A stretch of 64,000 bases of DNA from Thinopyrum elongatum (lineage: Eukaryota; Streptophyta; Magnoliopsida; Poales; Poaceae). The translations under genes and the position numbers were made by a program. Location of the stretch: the NCBI GenBank assembly GCA_011799875.1, contig CM022302.1, positions 303,439,048 to 303,503,047 of the forward strand. Direction: 5' to 3'. A model generated the notes under the pieces. That model worked only from the letters and a program-made list of their open reading frames with translations, ran no database searches and was not told the DNA's origin. Position 1 is the first letter of the stretch. The number at the start of each line of letters is the position of its first letter. Shown in pieces: positions 57,366-64,000 of the stretch.

Positions 57366-57861
57366 TTCAGGCTGTACTAATGAGGTAGCTGTCATAACTT
57401 TCATTCATTAGGCGTGCCTACGTTATCTAAAGTTATTTCTGTGACTCCGTCTACAGTTTATGTACCTCAGCAAGTTATGTAATTCTGGTTTCTATACTAT
57501 TATTAATGAGAGTTCCAATGTAATCATAAATCAGTGATATTTTTTATGTATTAATTTGTCGTAGCGTGAAGTCATGTATTGTTCGTGTTGACAATGTGGA
57601 TTGTTATGTATTAATTAGTCGTAGCGTGAAGTCATGGATTGCTCGTGTTGTCAATGAATTGTCTTCTTCCCTTGTGTAGATATATTACCTTAAGCGATGT
57701 TCATCTTACTCTGTTTTAGTTGTCTTCCTGAGATGATCATTTATTTTCGCATGTATATTCACATTAGTATGGTGCACATGCAAGGGTTTACTCACCAGAG
57801 ACTGAACCTTATATGTTATGTATTACACACGTGACTAAGAACCTACATGTGCTACTTGCAG

Positions 57862-58001
57862 ATTGCTAATGCGTTCTACTATAACCCTTCGTTGACACTC
57901 GCGACTTTACATAAACTTGGAGTTGCAACAGAAATTTTTATCCTTTGGTTTGGTATGTTACAACAAGTAAAAAAGAATGGCATGCGAGCCAATTTCAGGA
58001 G
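57862..58001 (+). CDS. SAD2-like: Importin exon 11
   Basis: TTGCAG acceptor. Reads IANAFYYNPSLTLATLHKLG then LWFGMLQQVKKNGMRANF. Donor GTACAG; 140 nt, ending 2 bases into an Arg codon. Confidence 0.93.
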
Positions 58002-58079
58002 GTACAGTTTGTCCTAGTTTTGTAAGTAGACTTGTTGGCCTAGGGTAAACTGAGATTGTTGTATTGCCCATATTTGCAG

Positions 58080-58219
58080 AGAACATGATAAGAAGATTTG
58101 TTGCCTGGGGCTGACTTCACTTATTGGCCTTCCAGCAAATCATATTCCAGTAGAAGCTCTAGATCGCATTTTCAAAGCAACACTTGATCTGCTTGCTGCC
58201 TACAAAGATCAAATTGCAT
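58080..58219 (+). CDS. SAD2-like: Importin exon 12, ends with a lesion at the splice junction
   Basis: TTTGCAG acceptor. Reads [20 protein letters not shown] then [20 protein letters not shown]. The GT donor is at 58220-58221. The last exon base is T; joined to exon 13 (starting AA) it makes TAA. A G there would give Glu and continue the acidic region. Confidence 0.85.
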
Positions 58220-58423
58220 GTGGCATTATCATACGTTTTACTACATCTTGTTTGTTTGTGCGATTGATTTGGAAGATACTGTTGATGAAGTTCTTGCTCT
58301 AGATTGTAGTGAGTTTACACCTAATATGTGTACGTTTTAATTATGAATTTATCATATCAAGATTTTTGGCTACCATTTCACTTTTAACAACAGACTGGTC
58401 TTTCTTTTTTATTTTGCATTATA

Positions 58424-58537
58424 CTCCCTCCGTCCGAAAAAGCTTGTCCCAAGCTTGTTTCTCAAATGAATGTATCTAGCACTAATTTGGTGATAGATAC
58501 ATCCAATTGAGGGACAAGCTTTTTCGGACGGAGGGAG
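58424..58537. mobile_element. Stowaway MITE, 114 bp, in the last visible importin intron
   Basis: CTCCCTCCGTCCGAAAAAGC at the left, exact inverse GCTTTTTCGGACGGAGGGAG at the right, TA on both sides (58422-58423, 58538-58539). Confidence 0.95.
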
Positions 58538-58614
58538 TATGTTGATTATGTCATCTTGATCTTTTTAACTTTAATATAATGTTTTTTGTGACTATTCTTC
58601 CGTTCAATAAGCAG

Positions 58615-58772
58615 AATTGAAGAAGCAAAATGAGGGCGATGTTGATGATATGGATGGCTTTGATGCTGATGAAGATGAATATGAAGAAGTTGAATCAGAC
58701 AAGGAGATGGGTCTTGATGATGAAGACGGCGATGAAGTAAACAATCTTCATCTTCAGAGACTAGCTGCAGAG
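58615..58772 (+). CDS. SAD2-like: Importin exon 13, acidic region
   Basis: AAGCAG acceptor and GTTTGT donor. Reads an Asp/Glu-rich segment with GDVDDMDGFDADEDEYEEVE then GLDDEDGDEVNNLHLQRLAA, the acidic loop expected near the C-terminus of importin-7/8-type proteins. The following exons (about 100 residues in relatives, from memory of the family) are not found before the LINE at 58868. Confidence 0.9.
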
Positions 58773-58867
58773 GTTTGTTGTGCAATCTTTGACTGCTAAA
58801 ACTGCCAAGAGAAGTTAAAAATACTTGAGGAGGCTGGTATTTCAACTGGTAAAACTGGGACCATGAC

Positions 58868-60810
58868 TTTTTTTTGAGAAATCACCGGGGGGAGAGGATC
58901 CCCACCTGTATATGTTACTCTATATTACTCAATGTATATATTACTCAAGTGTGACCATTAGGTCGAGTTGACAAGATTACGGCAAACCGCAAGGAGAAGT
59001 AAGCTAGCCAAGACTTGGCAGCTTCCTTATCCAGCGGATTTCTAAACTGGTGAGCAGTAAGGAAAGAGCGATCAATTCTTTTGAGGCAGCAGTAATAAGC
59101 CGGTTCGTGAGGTTTGAATGTAGCTATCGATTTGATTTCAGCCAAGAAGGTTTCCTTTAGCGAACGTGAGGTAGGAGCATATACATTGGTGACTACAAAT
59201 GGGCATGGCAGTGCTAGAGAAGAATGGGTAGGAGGAGTAAAACGTGTGATTTTTGTGTGAAATAGTACTTAGCGACTCTAAGTTGGAGGCCGAGAGCAGG
59301 CCACCGGCCGGTCCAGTTGCGGGTAAAGTGAGGAAACGTTGACGGAACGTGGGAGAAAAGATCGAATTTCTTGCATGTTTGGAGTGGCTAATTTCTTGCA
59401 GAAGTAATAAATGAGGCAAGGATGACTGATTCATCTAACACGAGCACAAACACCTGGAAGAAGTTGATAGTTGACCGGACTAGATCCTAGACTACGATGC
59501 AGAGGCCGGGGGTTCCAAACACAGTAGACATCTATGAATCACTTGCGACCACTGCTGCCATTGAAGGCATCAAAGTTGGCCTCGTCAAAGGAGTCACACT
59601 CGAGGGCAAGCGTAGCATGAGTGAGCGGAGAGCCGGGGTCAGAGTTGTCGTTGGACAGGCGAGCAGCGAGGATGGCATCATCCAGTGTAGGGCAGCTACA
59701 AAGAGCTCCATGCGCTTGGCCTTGGCGCGAGGCCTTTTCCTCCATGTTGACATGCTTGTAAGCTTGCTGAGGCGGTTGCTGCAGTGAACATGAAGCGCAT
59801 CAAGAAGACACTTGTTGCAGCCGCGTCCTCTACGAACATCCACCTCGTGCACCGCAGGAACATCTGAAGCCTACGCCACGGCGGAGGCATTAGTGGCACG
59901 CTCCATGTCAAGACCATTATCATCCGAAGAGCTAGAGCTACCAGCGGAGCCCCCACTTGAGCTGCCCTCCTCGGAGAATGAAGAGAGGTCGTTCAGCTGA
60001 TCCACCGCATCTTGCCGTCCTCGTGGAGCTTGACGACGAGAACGTCAAGGTTTGCAGTTGGACCGTGACACTGTCGGGTAGGCACACACATTCTTTATAA
60101 GGGTGATGTGGGTGGGGTTTGGGCGGGCACTAGGTCCAAGAGTCAGTAACAGTGGGCGATGTGAACATTGGTGGGGAGAGGTGGCTAGAGGCCTCGTAAA
60201 CTGCTGCCGCTGACGGGGAGGTTGATAGATGGGGCTACCGGGTAGTGTCCTTGTGGGTAACCAGTGTGGAGTGACGTGACGGGGAGGTTGGTAGATGGCG
60301 CCTTCGGGTAGCGTCCTTGTGGGTAACCAGCTTGGAGTGCAGCAGGAAGATGTGCTAAGATGGGCTGTGGGAGCTTGGTGGGGCCTGAGAGAGGTGCAGG
60401 ACTTCACCGGGTAGGGGGTGGGTAGAAGAAGACATAGTGGGGGCTTGGTCCACAAGCGAGCGGCGGTGGTAGAGGAGGCTAGCGGTAAGAAAGGGGAAGG
60501 GGGATGGTATTCGGGCGTTGGTGATGTGGGTGGGGGGTGGGCGGGCACTAGGTCCAAGAGTCAGCAATAGTGGGCGATGCAAACGCTGGTGGGTAGAAGT
60601 GGGGGGTCTCGAAAAACTGCACTCGAGGCCGTGGCGATGGAAGGGCTACGAGTAGCCTTTTGTGCCTCGTGCAGATTGTTGGTCTTTGACAAGCCATGTT
60701 GATATGGGGTTGCATGGAGGAGAAGGAGATCAGAAGGCTGTCTGAGAGGATATTTTGCCGCTGCCGGTTGGATTTCGCAGGCATGCAGAGGAACATCAGC
60801 AGTTGGTGGC
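58868..60810 (-). mobile_element. Decayed L1-type LINE region (5' part and endonuclease fragment)
   Basis: On the minus strand around 59240-59110 the translation reads FVVTNVYAPTSRSLKETFLA then EIKSIATFKP, typical of the endonuclease domain of plant L1 LINEs. A T8 run at 58867 (an A-tail on the minus strand) follows a GGATCCTCTCCCC-type 3' UTR, so the RT region is deleted. Upstream (59500-60560, minus) lie proline/serine-rich frames that may be a decayed ORF1. The assignment of the whole span to one LINE is tentative. Confidence 0.45.
60214..60340. repeat. 64-bp tandem duplication
   Basis: Two units begin GACGGGGAGGTTG (60214 and 60278) and share GTCCTTGTGGGTAACCAG. A larger direct repeat (GGGCGGGCACTAGGTCCAAG at about 60121 and 60539) brackets it at about 420 bases. 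Confidence 0.7.
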
Positions 60811-60816
60811 AGCATC

Positions 60817-62577
60817 TGTTGGGAAACATAGCATGTAATTTCAAAAAAATTCCTACGCTCACGCAAGATCTATCTAGGAGATGCATAGCAACGAGAGGGG
60901 GAGAGTGTGTCTACGTACCCTCGTAGACCGAAAGCGGAAGCGTTTGACAACGCGGTTGATGTAGTCGAACTTCTTCTCCTTCCGACCGATCAAGCACCGA
61001 ACGTACGGCACCTTCGGGTTCTTCACACGTTCAACTCGATGACGTCCCTCGAACTCTTGATCCAGCAGAGTGTCGAGGAAGTAGATGAGTTCCGTCAGCA
61101 CAACGGCGTGGTGACGGTGATGGTGAAGTGATCCGCGCAGGGCTTCGCCTAAGCACCGCGAGAATATGACCGAGTGTGTAATTTGTGGAGGGGGGCGCCG
61201 CACACGGCTAACAGTTGTTGGTATTGTGTTCTAGGCGCCCCCTTCCCATGTATATATAGGTGGGAGGGGGAGGGGAGCAGCCATGGGGCGCCCCAAGTAG
61301 GAGGAATCCTACTTGGGGTCCTATCCCAATTCGCCCCCCCTTCCTTATTTATCGGAGTGGGAAGGAAATAGGAGGGAGGAGGGAAGGAAGGGGGAGGCCG
61401 AATCCCTCCCCTTCCTTCTCTCTTCCGCTCTTTCCTTCTCCTCTGGTGCGGCCCATATGGGGGGCGCAGCAGCCCCTGCTGGCTGCTGCGTTTCCCCTCT
61501 TGGCCCATTAGGCCCATATCTTTTGCCGGGGGTGCTCGGAACCCCTTCCGGTGACCCGATATGTACCCGGTACCCTCCGGAACACTTCCGATGTCCGAAT
61601 ACCATCGTCCTATATATCAATCTTTACCTCTCGACCATTTCGAGACTACTCGTCATGTCCGTGATCTCATCCGGGACTCCGAACAATATTTGGTCACCAA
61701 ATCACATAACTCATATAATACTAAATCGTCATCGAACGTTAAGCGTGCGGATCCTACGGGTTCGAGAATTATGTAGACATGACCGAGACACTTCTCCGGT
61801 CAATAACCAATAGCGAAACCTGGATGCTCATATTGGCTCCCACATATTCTACGAAGATCTTTATCGGTCCAACCGTTATGACAACATACGTTATTCCCTT
61901 TGTCCATCGGTATGTTACTTGCCCGAGATTCGATCGTCGGTATCTTCATACCTAGTTCAATCTCGTTACCGGAAAGTCTCTTTACTCGTTCCGTAATACA
62001 TCATCCTGTGACTAAGTCACTTTGCTTGCAAGGCTTCTTATGATGTGCATTACCGAGAGGGCCCAGAGATACCTCTTAGATACTCGGAGTGACAAATCCT
62101 AATCTCGATCTATGCCAACCCAACAAACACCTTCGGAGATACCTATAGAGCATCTTTATAATCACCCAGTTACGTTGTGACGTTTGATAGCACACAAGGC
62201 ATTCCTCCGGTATCCGGGAGTTGCATAATCTCATAGTCGAAGGAATATGTATTTGACATGAAGAAAGCAATAGCAATAAAACTGAACGATCAATATGCTA
62301 AGCTAACGGATGGGTCTTGTCCATCACATTATTCTCCTAATGATGTGATCCCGTTCATCAAATGACAACACATGTCTATGGTTAGGAAACTTAACCATCT
62401 TTGATTAACGAGCTAGTCTAGTAGAGGCTTACTAGGGACACGGTGTTTTGTCTATGTATCCACACATGTATCAAGTTTCCGGTTAATACAATTCTAGCAT
62501 GAATAATAAACATTTATCATGATATAAGGAAATATAAAATAACAACTTTATTATTGCCTCTAGGGCATAGTTCATCA
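60817..62577 (-). repeat. BARE/WIS/Angela copia LTR (3' LTR on the minus strand)
   Basis: In + orientation it starts TGTTGGGAAACATAG and contains CAAAAAAATTCCTACGC, CTACGTACCCTCGTAGACCG and GGGCTTCGCCTAAGCACCGC, and near the end TATTGCCTCTAGGGCATAG. This is the reverse complement of the well-known Triticeae LTR. About 1.76 kb, the usual length. The minus-strand TATA box is at 61251-61258. Confidence 0.93.
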
Positions 62578-62586
62578 TGAAGTCCT

Positions 62587-63166
62587 AGTAGCTTAGTGAT
62601 AGTGACTAGAGAATTTTGTCAATCACTATCTTATCTGGAAGATTAACTCCCACTTGATTCAAGCGATTGTAGTACTCAGATATTCTGAACACATGCTCAC
62701 TTGCTGAGCTATTCTCCTCCATCTTGTAGGAAAATTACTTGTCAGAGATCTAATACCTCTCGACACGGGCATGAGTCTGAAATACCAATTTCAGCTCTTG
62801 GAACATCTCACATGCTCCATGGCGTTCAAAACGTTTTTGAAATCCCGGTTCTAAGCCGTAAAGCATGGCGCACTAAACTATCAAGTAGTCATCATATCGA
62901 GCTTGCCAAACATTCATAACGTCTGCATCTGCTCCTGCAATAGGTTTGTCACCTAGCGGTGCATCAAGGACATAATTCTTCTGTGCAGCAATGAGGATAA
63001 TCCTCAAGTTACGGACCCAGTCCGTGTAGTTGCTACCATCATCTTTCAACTTAGTTTTCTCTAGGAACATATCAAAATAAAACAGGGGAGCTATACGTGA
63101 GCTATTGATCTTCAACATAGATATGCAAATACTATCAGGACTAAGTTCATGATAAATTAAGTTCAA
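62587..63166 (-). pseudogene. Angela/BARE gag, truncated, one internal stop
   Basis: Reads the copia gag of this family: LKDDGSNYTDWVRNLRIILI, then AAQKNYVLDAPLGD, MNVWQARYDDYLIV, a TAG at 62873-62875 (Gln to stop), then CAMLYGLEPGFQKRFE and HVFRISEYYNRLNQVGVNLP. It ends near IVIDKIL. The sequence then joins the LTR about 10 bases later, so the rest of gag, protease, integrase, RT, RNase H and the PPT are missing. Confidence 0.92.
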
Positions 63167-64000
63167 ATAATCAAATTACTTAAGAACTCCCACTTAGATA
63201 GACATCCCTCAAGTCATCTAAATGATACGTGATCCAAATCAACTAAACCATGTCCGATCATCACGTGAGATGGAGTAGTCATCAATGGTGAACATCTCTA
63301 TGTTGATCATATCTACTATATGATTCATGTTCGACCTTTCGGTCTCTAGTGTTCCGAGGCCATGTGTGTACATGCCAGGCTCGTCAAGTTTACCCCGAGT
63401 ATTCCGCATGTGCAAAACTGTCTTGCACCCGTTGTATTTGAACGTAGAGTCTATCACACCCGATCATCACGTGGTGTCTCAACACGACGAACTGTGGCAA
63501 CGGTGCATACTCAGGGAGAACACTTATACCTTGAAATCTAGTGAAGGGATCATCTTATAATGCTACCGTCGTACTAAGCAAAATAAGATGCATAAAAGAT
63601 AAACATCACATGCAATCAAAATATGTGACATGATATGGCCATCATCATCTCGTGCTTTTGATCTCCATCTCCAAAGCATCGTCATGATCTCCATCGTCAC
63701 CGGCTCGACACCTTGATCTCCATCGTTGCGTCGTGGTCGTCTCGCCAACTATTGCTTCTACAACTATCGCTAACGCATAGTGATAAAGTAAAGTAATTAC
63801 ATGGCGTTTGCATTTCATACAATAAAGCGACAACCATAAGGCTCCTGCCAGTTGCCGATAACTTTTACAAAACATGATCATCTCATACAACAACGTATAT
63901 CACATCATGTCTTGACCATATCACATCACAACATGCCCTGCAAAAACAAGTTAGACGCCCTTTACTTTGTTGTTGCAAGTTTTACGTGGCTGCTACGGGC
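63167..64000 (-). other. Angela/BARE untranslated leader (continues past the window)
   Basis: Non-coding on the minus strand upstream of gag, in the position of the long BARE/WIS leader. A direct repeat of CCGATCATCACGTG (63255 and 63461) is present. The 5' LTR should lie beyond base 64000. Confidence 0.7.

Larger units (their letters stand above)
31427..58772 (+). pseudogene. SAD2-like: Importin-beta family nuclear transport receptor, SAD2/importin-7-8-like; partial, two lesions
   Basis: Thirteen exons with canonical GT/AG borders and mutually consistent phases encode the middle to C-terminal part of a HEAT-repeat importin of the SAD2 (plant) / importin-7 and -8 family. These receptors carry cargo through nuclear pores under Ran control. 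Exons: 31427-31572, 46675-46798, 46866-47047, 47500-47659, 47752-47793, 47872-47990, 48071-48257, 50119-50250, 53645-53748, 53831-54010, 57862-58001, 58080-58219, 58615-58772. The last exon is the acidic loop typical of the family. The N-terminal Ran-binding exons are not visible upstream, and the final C-terminal exons are not seen after 58772. A +1 T in exon 3 causes a stop at 47011-47013, and exon 12 ends in T, so its junction with exon 13 spells TAA. The first intron seen is 15.1 kb through retroelement insertion. Confidence 0.85.

Noticed and set aside
1..64000. CRISPR arrays, bacterial operons, phage genes
   Set aside because: No spaced identical repeats or prokaryotic gene organisation; the window is plant nuclear DNA dominated by retroelements.

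Overview
This is a transposon-dense grass nuclear segment, almost certainly from the Triticeae (wheat, Aegilops or barley group). The clues are a minus-strand LTR and gag recognisable as BARE/WIS/Angela (60817-64000), a Ty3/gypsy CRM centromeric-type element resembling Cereba/Quinta/CRW (33348-45754), and Stowaway MITEs. No bacterial gene, rRNA or tRNA gene, or CRISPR array is visible. All family assignments come from reading motifs, LTR ends and target-site duplications (TSDs); no database search was run.

Layout. 1-1263: 3' end of a Reina-like chromovirus (RNase H, integrase, chromodomain, LTR). 1264-3382: MITE, AT-rich repeat, then the 5' part of an old gypsy element. 3383-17648: a nearly complete Tekay-type chromovirus with 4.2-kb LTRs and an ACCAC TSD, inserted into that old gypsy element, whose gag resumes at 17649. 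18500-20700: unclassified repeat-like DNA. 20705-about 30590: an old Ty1/copia element holding a TIR element (21997-23485) and a younger copia element (24809-30023, TSD GTGTT). 30660-31237: remnant of a minus-strand copia LTR.

The only cellular gene seen is an importin-beta/SAD2-like (importin-7/8 family) nuclear transport receptor on the + strand. Thirteen exons can be read between 31427 and 58772, and all intron phases agree. The 5' exons are not visible in the 31.4 kb upstream, and the last C-terminal exons are not visible downstream. The first intron in view is 15.1 kb. It holds a retroposon with a 13-bp TSD (31959-46172), which is itself interrupted by an array of four CRM LTRs and three partial internal regions (33348-45754, outer TSD ATGGC). 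Later introns hold a hAT element, three MITEs, an 82-bp-LTR SMART/TRIM element and an RTE-type LINE. The importin copy has a +1 frameshift (47005-47008) and a stop codon formed across an exon junction (58219/58615), so it reads as a pseudogene unless these are assembly errors.

Downstream, 58868-60810 is a decayed minus-strand L1-type LINE region, and the window ends inside an internally deleted Angela/BARE copia element on the minus strand. The window is best read as layered insertions: gypsy gag then Tekay; copia then TIR element and copia; importin intron then retroposon then CRM array.
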